Positions 24,558 through 35,357 of a stretch of DNA of 64,000 bases are shown here, one piece after another. Source of the DNA: Lasiodiplodia sp. COLG20 (taxonomy: Eukaryota > Ascomycota > Dothideomycetes > Botryosphaeriales > Botryosphaeriaceae); contig VNWV01000008.1 in NCBI GenBank assembly GCA_009801085.1, forward strand, positions 1,860,001-1,924,000, written 5' to 3'. The notes under the pieces are model-generated. The model worked only from the letters and a program-made list of their open reading frames with translations, made no database searches and had not been told where the DNA came from. The translations under genes and the position numbers were made by a program. Positions within the stretch are counted from its first letter, which is position 1, and every line of letters begins with the position of its first letter.

Positions 24558-25054
24558 ATGTCCGATATTATTCCAATCCTCTCCGACAAGGCCTGCGCCT
24601 ATCCAGCCGGACTCTTTCGTAAGTACCGTCGAAGCTAGGTGAGAGGAACCTTCAGATACTGATTAGCAGTAAGACCACGCCAAAGTCTTCAACGGCGTGG
24701 TCTATACGACCGGCCAGATCGGCGCCGACGTTGCAGGCAACCTTGTTAGCGAAGATATCAAGTTGCAGACAGAGCAAGTCCTGAAGAACCTATCTGCAAT
24801 CCTCGAGGCTTCCGGTAGTTCCTTGGAGCGCGTCATCAAAGTAAACATCTACATGGTGGATCAGTCCGCATACGCCGGCATGAATGAAGTGTACAGAGCG
24901 GTTGGTAGTAGTCTTGCTTGTGCTTTCCGATGAAAGGATACTGATGAGAAATCAGATGATGCCAGACCCGAAGCCGCCGAGAGCCTGTGTGTTCGTCAAG
25001 GGGCTGCCTGCCGGTGCAAGCGTCGAGATGGAAATGATTGCTGCAGTAAAATAA
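24558..25054 (+). CDS. RidA/YjgF/YER057c/UK114 family protein
   Basis: Exons 24558-24618, 24674-24900 and 24956-25054 give 128 aa, the usual length. RidA proteins hydrolyse reactive enamine/imine intermediates released by PLP enzymes; relatives act in degradation of aromatic or heterocyclic amines. Visible: 'YTTGQIGAD' (loop after strand 2), 'QVLKNLSAILEASGSSLERV' with the following 'KVNIYM', and the C-terminal 'RACVFVKGLPAGASVE' containing the conserved Arg that binds the substrate carboxylate. The first acceptor was taken as CAGTAAG at 24673, because the nearer CAG leads straight into a stop. The second donor is the weak GTTGGT. Stops of this gene and the converging regulator are ~95 bp apart. 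Confidence 0.87.
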
Positions 25055-25149
25055 GAAAAAAGAAAGGACTTTTGATTGGTATCATGGCTGAATGCAGTCT
25101 GAAAAAAAGAACAAATATCATCCCTATCTGACTTCCTGGTCTTGCATCT

Positions 25150-27451
25150 TCATGACTCGAAGTTCCCTCCGAGAAGGTTCATAAATTCTTCATCTAGATC
25201 CATATCAGCTGTTTCACCTGTACCTATGCCGGCCGCCATGAATTGCGCAGCAGCATCTCCAAATGGTGTTGTCGTTGCAGCGAGACGGAAATCCGGGGGT
25301 AAGCCACTGTCCGACATAGCAGACGTGGTATTATGGGAGTCACCCACAGCGCTGCTGGCTCCCGGGGAATATCCCGTACCGGCGGCTACTTGGCTCTGAA
25401 GCTCATCAAATGACAAGTTTCCTGTGGTGAAAGATGGGAATGATATCTCATCCATGTGCAGGCCATCGGGCGGTACACCCGGTCCTCTTGCAGAAGCATT
25501 CAGCAAAAGCGTATCGCCACTCGAATCAGCCACATTGTCAGGGCCCATATGGGTTCTTAGTCTCTGCGAAACATCGTGAACAATAGCGCGACATTTCAAG
25601 GCAGTCGGGAATTTGGTAGCAAAATTCCCAAGAACGCTGCTTGCTCTCTCGAGATCTTTCAGGGCATCGGATCTTTGCAGATACGCCGACAGTGCTTCTG
25701 GTTGGGCGGTGATAGAATAGATGAGGGTCAGAGTAATGGTGAAGACATTGAACAGGTTGAGCCAGTTGAAGGCGTATCGTTGGTCATGGTGCATGATTTC
25801 AATCTGCCGGATCGCCATTGCAGATGCTTCTGCGATCAAATGGACTTTCTCCAGGGTGAGCACGGGGCACAATGGCGACGGCCTGTAGAGCATGATGAGG
25901 TGCGTGTAGTAGTTGAGATCGTACCACGCCGTGCTTGTGTGAGGAACCTGCAGTATTCGCGCCTGAGGCAGTGGAAAGGGCATTGTGCGGCGCCACTCAA
26001 CCAGCTTAGCGTGAAGCCCTCTGAGAATCTCGTCACGATCAGCAGGAGGTAGGTAGCGGTTTTTGTTGGAATACACCTGTTCGAAAATTTCACCAGCAAT
26101 CCTCCTCAAGGCGAGTATATGCAGCGGTACCGCCATTTCAGACGCCTTGAGCGGGGGCTGTGGCAAAATGCTATCGGGCAGGATATTCTCGTCGTCGACC
26201 TCGGTGAAGAGGCCGACTTCGACGTCGTCGACGCGGATGCCAAAAGGGCGGCCGAGAGAAATGGAAACGACTCTGTCCATCATATACAAACTCCAGAAGA
26301 GACGCTTTCTGTATTCCTGTACGTCAAGCGGCAACTGCCGCGTGGTGTCGTTGGGTGCAGTATGAAGCCCCATGCCAACGGCAAGTCGGATGGCGGAGCC
26401 CACCAAGTACCATGTGTTGGAACCAACGCGGTTGAAGAACGAGTACGAGACCTGAAGCAGCAGGGCATCCAGGGCAGCCATGTTTCCGCTTGATAAGGCT
26501 CCGTAGAAATAAGTCATGGCGTTGTTGAAAAATCGTGCAGACTCGGATTCGGTGCCATCGGGGACAATGGCCGACCAGGTGGTGGATCCAATTGCAAAGA
26601 CCATCCACATGGTATACAGCCATGGCGCCGAAGTTTCCAGCCCCTGGGGGTCCGTCTCGGCATACATTGTTTTCAGACGCTCCATGAACCACACCTTCCG
26701 AACAAAAGGGTACAGGGTATGGGTGTGCGACCAGTAGTACTCTGCCAGGCGAAACGCTTGCTCTTGAGGCGGTAGACAGTCAGGATACTGCAGCGTTGAA
26801 GGCTCACTCTCAATGGTCGAAGTAGTAGGCAGAGATTCGTTGGCCGGGGGCGCGTTGTGTTGGGTGACTTCGAAGCTGAAGGGATGCTGGTCGGGTTTCA
26901 ACCGACGCAAGACAGCCTGAGTCAAGCGCGCAAACGAGACGCCCGAAGACGAGCCCAGGTACCGGTCCGCGGTAGCCTCCAGTGACAGCTGCTTTAGCTC
27001 GGAGGCCAGGTGATCTCCGCGGTCATCCTTGGTGCTAGCTCTAGATACTCGGCCTGCAGCGCTTGAAGTATCCGTCGCCAGGTCGGAATGGACGAGGGCG
27101 GACCATGGTCGGCCTTGGTCGGCCAGCAGCGGCGGGCTGGCGTCAATGGGGGTTGCTACGGAGAGGTTGGGGCTGGTGGAGGAGGGATCGCGGAGCTGTG
27201 CCTCCAGCTGGGCTACGCGTTGCTCAAGCCCACGCACATAGCTGGGCAGTCAGCAACGACGGCGTGGGGGGAAGGACAGAGACGCACGAGATGTAGAACA
27301 AGCCGGTCTCTTCCTGTTGCTCCTCGAAGCTGCACTGGACGCCCGAGTGCTCGCATGCCTGGCAGCGCGGCAGGGTGCGGGAGCACTTCTTCTTCCGATT
27401 GTAACAGCGCCTGCAGGCTTGATTGGCGCGGGCCGGCGCGGTGGTGATCAT
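25150..27451 (-). CDS. Zn2Cys6 transcription factor with fungal-specific TF domain
   Basis: Exons 27451-27288 and 27241-25150 give 751 aa. The N-terminal binuclear zinc cluster reads 'CRRCYNRKKKC' then 'CQACEHSGVQC', followed by a short coiled coil ('GLEQRVAQLEAQL') for dimerisation. The central region is the fungal-specific TF / MHR domain (around 'AEYYWSHTHTLYPFVRK' and 'KRLFWSLYMMDRVVSI'). The C-terminus is acidic ('MDLDEEFMNLLGG'), a plausible activation segment. It is transcribed divergently from the CYP504 gene over a 470-bp shared region and convergently with RidA, so it is the natural candidate for a local pathway regulator (inference). Confidence 0.93.
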
Positions 27452-27921
27452 GGCGGGCGTGTCGCAAGCATGGCGAGCTTCAGGCCTTGCAGTGACATAG
27501 GTGGTGGAAGAAGTCGGGGTGCTTGGAAATCCGTTATCGCAATTGGCAGAGGCGGGGTGCTTGATAAGGCAAGCGCGTCCCTGGGCGCCTCCTACATCGG
27601 CATCAACACCCTCGAATTCTCGAGGGCGTGAACGCGTGCTCTAACTCGCTTCCCCGCTTTCGCCTTCTACCATCGGCACTCCCCCGCTCTGCATCACCCA
27701 CATTGCATTGGCTTATCTCAGGGTCACGTGAAAGGCGGTTGCTGTCGGTCCTGCCGACGCACCATGTCGGCTTGCCCTTCGGCTTATGCCCTGCGGCGGC
27801 GGCGGCGGCGTCCAGCTGCCTGTCGGTTGCGCCGTCCAAGCTGCTCCTTATAGAAGCCCAGTGCCGCCAGTTGGTTTCGTACTTGGCAGGCTTCGACCGG
27901 ACTCGCATACTCTTTTTGACC
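27452..27921. promoter_or_regulatory. shared divergent promoter, regulator / CYP504
   Basis: 470 bp between the start codons of the Zn2Cys6 regulator (minus) and the P450 (plus). A CACGTG palindrome is at 27725-27730. No clear CGG-N-CCG triplet pair was identified by eye, although isolated CGG triplets are present, including a GGC/CGG run near 27791-27810. Confidence 0.5.
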
Positions 27922-29753
27922 ATGGCCCTATCAGCTGTTGACGTCAGTGCTTATGGGGCCGTGCTTCCCCACCAATACCTCTATCTTGCCGGCGTCTTTG
28001 TCCTAGCCTATGCATTGTACAAGGTACTTTCACCGCGCCCGCCCTATATTGTTAACTTGTGCTGATTCGCCCTCGAGTTTGCAACCTACACAGATATCCC
28101 CTACATCAGGGGAATCCCGGAAATCCCAGGTGCAATCCCAGTAGCCGGCCATCTCTTCAAGCTCGGCGAAGACCATGCCACAACTTGCGAGAAGTGGTGG
28201 AAAGAGTACATCTCCCAGTTTGCCCCAAAAGATCCGTCTGCTCACCATGCTGCAGCTACGGCTGGTCTGTCTTCCAAATTCGCCTCGGCAACACCCGCGC
28301 CGTTGTCTTCAATTCGTTTGAAGACTGCCGCGACGTTCTCATCAAACACCAGTCGGCCGTTATTGACCGTCCCAAACTCTACACCTTCCATGGTGTCATC
28401 TCCTCGACTCAAGGCTTTACCATTGGCTCATCACCTTGGGATGCCAGCTGCAAGAACAAGCGTAAGGCTGCCGGCACAGCCCTCAGCCGGCCTGCATTGC
28501 GGAACTACTACCCTATGTTCGATCTGGAGAGCTTCTGCATCGTTCGGGACATGCAAAAGGACGGCAAGGCCGGCGAGCTTGAAATCAGCGTCAGGCCATA
28601 CATTCAACGATACGCCCTGAACACAACCCTGACCCTCTGCTATGGCATCCGCATGGACCAAGTCTATGACACCCTGCTACGTGAGATCCTGCACGTTGGT
28701 TCCGCCATTTCTCTTCTTCGTAGTGCCTCTGAGAACTATCAAGACTATATCCCGGCCTTGAGATACCTGCCGAACAACGAGAAGAACAGGAGATCCAAGG
28801 AGCTGCGCGCGAGAAGAGATGCGTATCTAAACCATCTTCTGGATAAGGTCCGCGAGATGATCAAGAATGGCACAGACAAGCCGTGCATTTCTGCCGCCAT
28901 CCTGAAGGACGAGGAGACAAAGCTGACTGGCGTCGAGGTCAGCTCCATCTGCCTCTCTCTCGTCTCGGGTGGCTTCGAAACCATTCCTGGGACTTTGACT
29001 TCCTGCATTGGATCTCTGTCCACACCAGAGGGTCAGATCTTCCAGGAGCGTGCCTATGCGGACATCAAAAGATACTATCCCAACATCAGTGACGCCTGGG
29101 AAAACAGCTACCAGGAGGAGAAGGTTCCTTACCTCCGCGCTCTGATCCAGGAGGCCGGCCGATACTACACTGTCAGCGCCATGAGTCTTCCGCGTAAGAC
29201 CGTTACCGAAGTCAACTGGAACGGCGCCGTCATTCCACCAAAGACCATGATTCTCATCAATGCTCAAGCCGGAAACCATGGTAAGTGAACGTAGAACCAT
29301 GCCGTCTGCCAGTTCTGTACTGATAAGCCAGACACGAACCACTTCGGTCCCACTGGCAACAAGTTCGATCCCGAGCGTTGGCTGGAGCCCATCACCGCCG
29401 AGAACCATATGGGTCCATTTGTTGAGAAGCCACTGCACGGCGCTGCTCATCTATCATTCGGCGCTGGCGCTCGTGCCTGCTCCGGTCAGTACATCGCCGT
29501 TCGTCTGCTTTACGCCGCCTTGATCCGCATCATTTCGTCTTATCGCATCGTCGCAAGCGAATCGGAGCCGCCAAACACCGACTACGTCGACTACAACCAA
29601 TTTAAAACAGCACTTGTTGCTATCCCGAGGGACTTCAAGGTGAGGCTGATCCCAAGAGATAACGGCATGACAGAAGATTGCCTGGCTTCGGCATTTGAGC
29701 GTACCAAGCAGCACTACAAGGAGGACGTGAAGGGCTTTGAGGGATATGACTAA
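27922..29753 (+). CDS. cytochrome P450, CYP504 (phenylacetate/hydroxyphenylacetate hydroxylase) family
   Basis: Exons 27922-28023, 28078-28205, 28256-29280 and 29332-29753 give 558 aa. An N-terminal ER anchor ('YLYLAGVFVLAYALYK') precedes the typical CYP504 N-terminus 'DIPYIRGIPEIPGAIPVAGH'. Also seen are 'QIRLGNTRAVVFNSFEDC', the I-helix region 'SGGFETIPGT', the K-helix 'EAGR' (ExxR) and the haem loop 'FGAGARACSG' with the Cys ligand. CYP504 enzymes ring-hydroxylate phenylacetate or 3-hydroxyphenylacetate towards homogentisate (phacA/phacB in Aspergillus). I cannot decide between the two subfamilies by eye. The second exon starts after a CTCGAG acceptor at 28077; using the later CAG breaks the frame. 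Confidence 0.92.
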
Positions 29754-29915
29754 ATCATGCAAGATTTTGGGTGTGCAAAGATCATCAACCTCTGATTTGT
29801 TACAATCAAAATGGAGACCACCTGGCATTCGTTATCGGCCATGAGAAATGATCAAGTGCTCCGACAGGACTGCTAAACGTGTTGACAATTCAAGACGAAG
29901 GCAGATGATCGAGGC

Positions 29916-30685
29916 CTAGACGGCAACAATCTTTCTCGGCGATGGCCCAGGCCTCCTCCACATGCACTGCATCACTTACGTCAGCACGAAACAGAAGAAG
30001 AAAGAAAAGGAACATTTACACAAAGACGTTTGGAATGAAGAGCACTTACCACATGTGATACGACACCTTCCCCGCCCCACTCTTTCATGTCAAACGGCAC
30101 AGTCCTCACAGTCTCAAAGCCGTTCTTCTCGTACAGACCCTTCCCCATGGGCGACGCACCCAGATAGGCATCCAGCCCCAGCTCATCGGCGCGATCCAAC
30201 CCCCAACGCACCAACAAGCCGCCGGCGCCCCTCCTGCCCTCGTCGGGGTCCGTCACCAGGGTGACCAGGTAGGCGTGGGGGCGGGTGCCCATGATGTCGC
30301 GGTGGGCGGCGCGCAGCGGGCCGAACAGGGCGCTGTAGACGTCGACGTTGAATTCAGGGATCAGCTCGTCGTCAGAGATGGCGGTAGCAGCGGCGACGGC
30401 GGCGTCGGAGCGGGCGTGGCGGTAGAAGTCCCAGCGGGCGCAGGCGACGAGGGCGCCCGTGGCGGCGTCGACGGCCTTGACGAAGCGCGCGGCGCCGCCC
30501 TCGTCGCGGAAGTCGCGCACGCGCTGCGCCGTCGTCCGGTCCAGCGACGCCTGCGACGGCGGCGTGTGGTAGAGCAGCCCGCTGACGCCGTCCGGCGAGT
30601 AGTAGGCCTTGTGCAGGAGCTGCGTCATCGGCGCCATGTCCTCCTCGGTCATCGGGAGGACGGTGAGGTCGTTGCTGGTGCTCAT
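29916..30685 (-). CDS. GNAT-family N-acetyltransferase
   Basis: Exons 30685-30050 and 29966-29916 give 228 aa. The acetyl-CoA-binding core is visible: 'AYLVTLVTDPDEGRRGAGG' (motif A, Q/RxxGxG/A-like), then 'WGLDRADELGLDAYLGASPMGKGLYEKNGFE', the usual fungal GNAT ending. Splicing restores a family-like C-terminus 'SHVCMWRRPG'. The frame is open for ~165 codons upstream of the chosen Met, but that part contains Lys tracts and no homology, so the start next to the fold was taken. Cytosolic; substrate unknown. Confidence 0.88.
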
Positions 30686-31531
30686 TTTTTTGGGGGGGAG
30701 GGTGGATGCTGGACGCCTTCGTCTTGTGGCTGGCTCCTCTCTTGATATATAGAAGGTGATCTTGGAAGTTGATGCCTGATGGGCTTTCCATAACAGGAAG
30801 GTGGGCGGGACGGGACGAATCCTTGGCGGGGGTTTCCGGCTGGCGTTGAGCACGATGACGAAGCTTGTCCATACGACTGCCGCGATTTCCACGAATGTTG
30901 TCTGTTTGGATAGGTACCCGATGCCCGGTATTCGGATGATGGTACAGTCTGATGCAGTTGTGAAGTGCTCCAATAATATGGCAAACAATTTCAATTTGCC
31001 TTTGAAGGATTTCTCCTTGAGGATTGCATCCCTACGCCGTGCCCAAGCCATGTCGTTTTCTTTTCTCTTCTTTTTTTTTTTTTTTTTTTGCTCCTGTCTT
31101 CTCAAAAGAGAAGTAACTGTAATATTGTTTGATGAGCCTCGAGCTCCATCATTTTCGATCCCAAGATCGCTGGGCTGTTTTCGCATAACCAGTCAACTCT
31201 CCTGTATTGCTGGAAAGCCTAGACGAGCAACAGAGCGATAGTAGGCTTGCAAAAATAGCAAGAACAATATTTTAATAAATATAAAGATGGGGAAAGAACT
31301 CCCAGTCGACGAGGAGAAACGCCATCAAGCCATGTGTTGTCTCTTACAAGAGCAGGGATAGCTCCCTGAATTCCTTGTTATTCAAGCAAAAGAGCAAGAT
31401 TCTGTCCACCTTGTTTTGCAGTTGCGAAAAGAGTGTACGCAGTGGAGACGTTGTTGGCCCTGACTCCTCAGCCCTCGCCTTTACCAACCCCAACACTGGC
31501 AGCATGATGAACCTGCAAAAAGCAAAAGAGA
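30686..31531. other. intergenic, 846 bp
   Basis: Upstream region of the acetyltransferase; a ~19-nt T tract at about 31071-31089. No gene seen. Confidence 0.45.
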
Positions 31532-31652
31532 TAGTCCCACTGGGGATCGAACCCAGGACCTTTCGCGCTTCTACAAGTTGCTCGTTCGTCACCTTGGAGG
31601 TGAGAATTTGCTGCGCTGTGAAGCGAACGTCATACCACTAGACCATAGGACT
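31532..31652 (-). tRNA. tRNA-Val (anticodon CAC), with 49-nt intron
   Basis: On the minus strand the acceptor strands AGTCCTA and TGGGACT pair, the D-arm contains GGTCTAGTGGTATGAC, the anticodon stem is TTCGC/GCGAA with loop TTCACAC once a 49-nt intron after position 37 is removed, and the T-arm is CTGGG-TTCGATC-CCCAG. Sequence typical of fungal tRNA-Val(CAC). The intron is long for a fungal tRNA. Confidence 0.9.
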
Positions 31653-32206
31653 TGTTGTTTAAAAGCAGTGGACTGGCAGGCGTTATCAAGCTACAGTTCA
31701 GTCGTGGAGAAGAGAGCCAGTTTGGCGGGCGAGATTCGGCCCTGACAAGCTCGGTTGTGTGGAGTAGCGTGACATGGTGCCAAGCCCCGGAAAGCAACAC
31801 ATTACAGGCTGCGCCGTATGCTTGCTGGATTGGAGAGATGAGTTCGCTCTGATGGTAGTGTGTAGGAGAAGAACGACGCTCGATATAGTTCTCTGCAAGT
31901 TTCATCCGCCACGGGACACTGCATGGTAAGAGCCTGCATTTTCGTGTTTCGGCACACGTCTGCCGATCTTACCATGGTTGGCATAGACAACCCGTCAAAT
32001 ACAACAACAAGCACTGGACTAGGTATCGAAAAGAAAGAAGCAAGCGTTCAAATTTGCACCTCCGGTATTTATTAATTAATTATTGCATACGTATGGAATG
32101 CCCCTGGTCTAGGGCGCCTAGTCTGTATAGAAATTCTTGTGTACTTCATGAAATAATGTATGACGTCACCCCCCAACTGTTGTTCACTTGGCCAGAACGA
32201 GGCTGT
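31653..32206. other. intergenic, 554 bp
   Basis: No gene seen; the distal part is the 3' flank of the GPI protein gene and includes a TTAATTAATTAATTA stretch near 32070-32083. Confidence 0.45.
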
Positions 32207-32936
32207 CTAGAGAGCCAGAGCGGCAACAAGGACACCGGCAACGCCGGCAACGGGCGCGGCGAACTGGGCAGCACCGCCGGTGGACGAAGCCTGAGCGGCG
32301 GAACCAGAAGCGCTGCTGCTCTTGGAGGCAGCGGTAGAGGCAGCTGGGGAGAGGTCAGCAAAGTGCCAAATACAGAAGAAAAAGGGGATATTCACCAGTG
32401 GCCGAGACGCCGGCGCTCGTCCTCGAGCCGGACTGGGCCGAGGCACTCGTCTCGGAAGCAGAAGAAGAGCCGGTAGCAGTGGCACCGGCAGTGGCACTCA
32501 GCTTCTCGGCGCCGGCAGTGATGACGAGCGGACCCCATTCGACATCGGTGCCGGTCAGAGTCTCGGTGCTCAATCCCGGGAAGTTTGCGTCGGAGCCATC
32601 GGCTGACTCGACGCAGACGGCCTTGGTGGTGCCCTCGATGGCGCAGCTGGCATCCATGGTGAAGTCGACCGTGTAGTCGGTGGCGACCGTGTATTCGGTG
32701 TAGTGGTACTCGAAGATGGACGGGCCCGCGGTAACGGTGAAGCCGGCGGGGATGCCGCACTCGCCCTCCTGGATGTCCGCATCGTTGCACGCGATCGAGT
32801 AGGTCACGGCCTTGGAGTCGGCGGCGATGACCGAGGCGACGGGCGTGTTGTCGAAGCCCCCGGCGAGCCAGCTGGTGGTGATGGTGCTCTGCGCCACGGC
32901 GCCAGCAGCGAAGATGATAGGGAGCGTCTTGTGCAT
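32207..32936 (-). CDS. secreted, probably GPI-anchored Ser/Ala-rich protein
   Basis: Exons 32936-32396 and 32343-32207 give 225 aa. Signal peptide at residues 1 to ~16 ('LPIIFAAGAVAQS'), a ~130-residue beta-rich domain with about four Cys, a Ser/Ala/Thr-rich low-complexity region (O-glycosylation likely), and a hydrophobic C-terminus ('VAGVAGVLVAALAL') preceded by small residues, as in GPI-anchor signals. This is the layout of many uncharacterised ascomycete cell-wall proteins. Function unknown. Confidence 0.85.
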
Positions 32937-33764
32937 TTCGAAAGAGCGACTGATGAAAGAGAGTGTGGATGCAGGTCTCGGGGAAACGGGGAAGACTGCG
33001 ACATCTTATTGTCATCCACGATGAATCCTTCGTCGAGCGACTAGTGGGCGCCGCAAGGCAACAACCGCAGCACTGACCACAGCTTCGTGCGGCGGTTGTT
33101 GGCTAGATGCTTGATAAGGATTCTGTGGCGCCGCAAGCGGTAGCTTGGCAGGGGCATGGCGCCAATCGCCTTGCCCGAACCTGTCAAGCTTCCCCAAGCG
33201 AAATAAATCTTCGGCATAGCCGGAGCCCGACTCCGGACTCGGTATGCACTGGCCGAGGATGATTTGCAGCTACCTCTAGCTTCAACGCTGGCTTCCAACG
33301 GCTGAGCCACGCGACAAAGTACCCATTGGAGTTGAGTTGTTTGAATCGTGGGCTGAATTTGGCCTTTTCTTTGGTCTGTGCTTCACAAACACCCAATTAC
33401 AGTGAAAGAAAAGCAAGCCAGTTTGAGGTCATCACGGCTTCTATCTGCCTCATCGGAACGGCAGTGGAAGTAATCCAGATGAGGATAATGCAGATATGTT
33501 GAGCCCGTCAGCCTTAGGCACCGCATTTACACCACTACAGGACAGAATTTTCAGCGGGTGTAGCGGCATCCAAATGCACGTGGTGACGCTGGTGGAACGA
33601 AACCTGTATGTATTGACCCCGCAGCGGATTTGTTTCCTGGGTCGGCCCCACATGAATGAGGTTTCACAAGGAAGGCCTGATCCAATTTTGCATCGTCCTG
33701 CAGACATGAACAGAAAAGAAAAAGCCGCTCAGATATCTATCATCTTTCTCAACACAGTCATATT
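32937..33764. other. intergenic, 828 bp
   Basis: Upstream region of the GPI protein gene; nothing else recognised. Confidence 0.4.
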
Positions 33765-34163
33765 TCACTGATCACCTTCAGCTCCCGCATCGCCGTAGGC
33801 TGACCACTGGCCTTGTTCCTCATGCATTTGTTGACACCCGGGTTGGTCGCTCCCCCCTGGACGGCCTTTCTCTGAAGCATACACCCCATCGACAGGATGC
33901 CACATCTGCTCCTGCATACTCTCACGTTGCCACCGATCCATGGGGCTGAGGCCCGTCATGCTTGCAGTAGGCTGCTGATAGGACGTAGTCCATGTGCGGT
34001 GAAAAGAATGAAATGTCGTTGCAGTGGCGTTGTTGTTATTCCCGCCCGCGACGCTCGTGCTTTCGGAATCGTGTTTCTTGTTGTCCGAGTCTGCAACGAT
34101 TGACTGTTGGCGAGCGGGTCTGTTCGTGTGATTGGCTTCTCTGGATCCTTCTTTCGGGCTCAT
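33765..34163 (-). CDS. small hypothetical protein
   Basis: Open frame of 132 aa from the ATG at 34163. Hydrophilic, Asn/Gln/Gly-rich, no signal peptide, no helix or domain recognised; 'DRWQRESMQEQMW' is the most structured-looking segment. An in-frame Met 24 codons upstream exists, but the leader looks non-coding. Coding status uncertain. Confidence 0.42.
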   Translation of the reverse strand: MSPKEGSREANHTNRPARQQSIVADSDNKKHDSESTSVAGGNNNNATATTFHSFHRTWTTSYQQPTASMTGLSPMDRWQRESMQEQMWHPVDGVYASEKGRPGGSDQPGCQQMHEEQGQWSAYGDAGAEGDQ

Positions 34164-35357
34164 GTTGAAACGTAAAGTCCACCAATGACTCGGGAAGCTG
34201 GAAATTTGGGAAGTAGAGAGGAGAATAAGATGCAAGAGCGGGGGCTGGCTCAGAGCTGCTTTAATCTTTTCGAAGGGAGAAATATGACCTTCAATGCTAC
34301 CCGAAGAGCCTCATGAATGATTGGATGTGCTTCATGGCCTCTCCGCATACTGCAATGGTGGAACACGGGCCTTACTTCCACGCCTGAGCAGAGGCAATTG
34401 GCGGCCCCAGTGCTTGGCATTGTCGCTCGCATGGTGCTGTCGTCAACGGAACTTTATCGCAAGTTTTGAAGAGCTAACCCAACTCATTGCCATTGGCCTG
34501 TTTCTTTTGGTATCGTGCGTGTCGCCGCCACCATCATGCCACGTCCGAATTGATAGGCCTTCCGTGGTGGCCCCATCAGGCTTCCAATTGCTACACAGCA
34601 GCTTGATCTAGAATCGGCGTATTTTCTCTTGGTTTGCGGCTATCTGCGGGGTCCGTCGTCTGACATGCATAATTGTCGCACGTAAAATGCACTCCGCCAG
34701 GCACCTAAAAACTACTGGTCGACGCTGCTGGTCCCATAGCCGGGTAGTGCCTCACACGGACATGAGGCTGACAATAATGCATGGCCTGAAACCACCCACA
34801 AACTCATATCCAGCGGCGCTCAGATAGTAGCCACACCATTTTATTCCGGTCCCAAAGAGAGACTCGCGGCTAGACATTCTGCGCTCTTCGTAGGCGGAAA
34901 TTCTGGTTCGGGATGACAGCCTGTCAGCGCCTGCCTCGCACGGTGAAACCTATCGGCTAAGAATACCTGACAAGGCTGAGACCAGCATTGTGCTGGGGCC
35001 ACCAATTAGATCAGTGTTCTGCCCTGCCCACCCGCACATAAAGCAAATATACACAGCCGCGCCACTCTCTCGGCCCCTACTCTCCACCTTTCTCCATCTT
35101 GGTGGAACCCACCTTTCTCAACTTCGTCTTAGGCCAATTGAAGATATCTTGGATGAATCATGAAGATCACGTTTCCGCGGACTTATCTTGCTAGGAAGGG
35201 AAAGTCATATCGCATCCAATAAGACTGGGTATGCCATCATAACGCCCTCCCAAAAGTGCTTAACACGCCTCCGAGCTTCAAACCCGAAGAGGGTAGAATA
35301 CATGAAATGGTCATCTCCAAAAGAAGAACCGAACAGTAAAAACATAAAAGAACACGT
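34164..35357. other. intergenic, 1.2 kb
   Basis: No gene recognised; lies between two minus-strand genes. Confidence 0.4.

Noticed and set aside
28094..28170. CAG acceptor at 28091-28093 for the first P450 intron
   Set aside because: Gives the wrong frame for 'IPYIRGIPEIPG'; the CTCGAG acceptor at 28077 keeps it.
29981..31186. N-terminal extension of the acetyltransferase to 401 aa
   Set aside because: The extra residues include Lys tracts from a T run and no conserved segment; the Met at 30685 precedes the fold directly.
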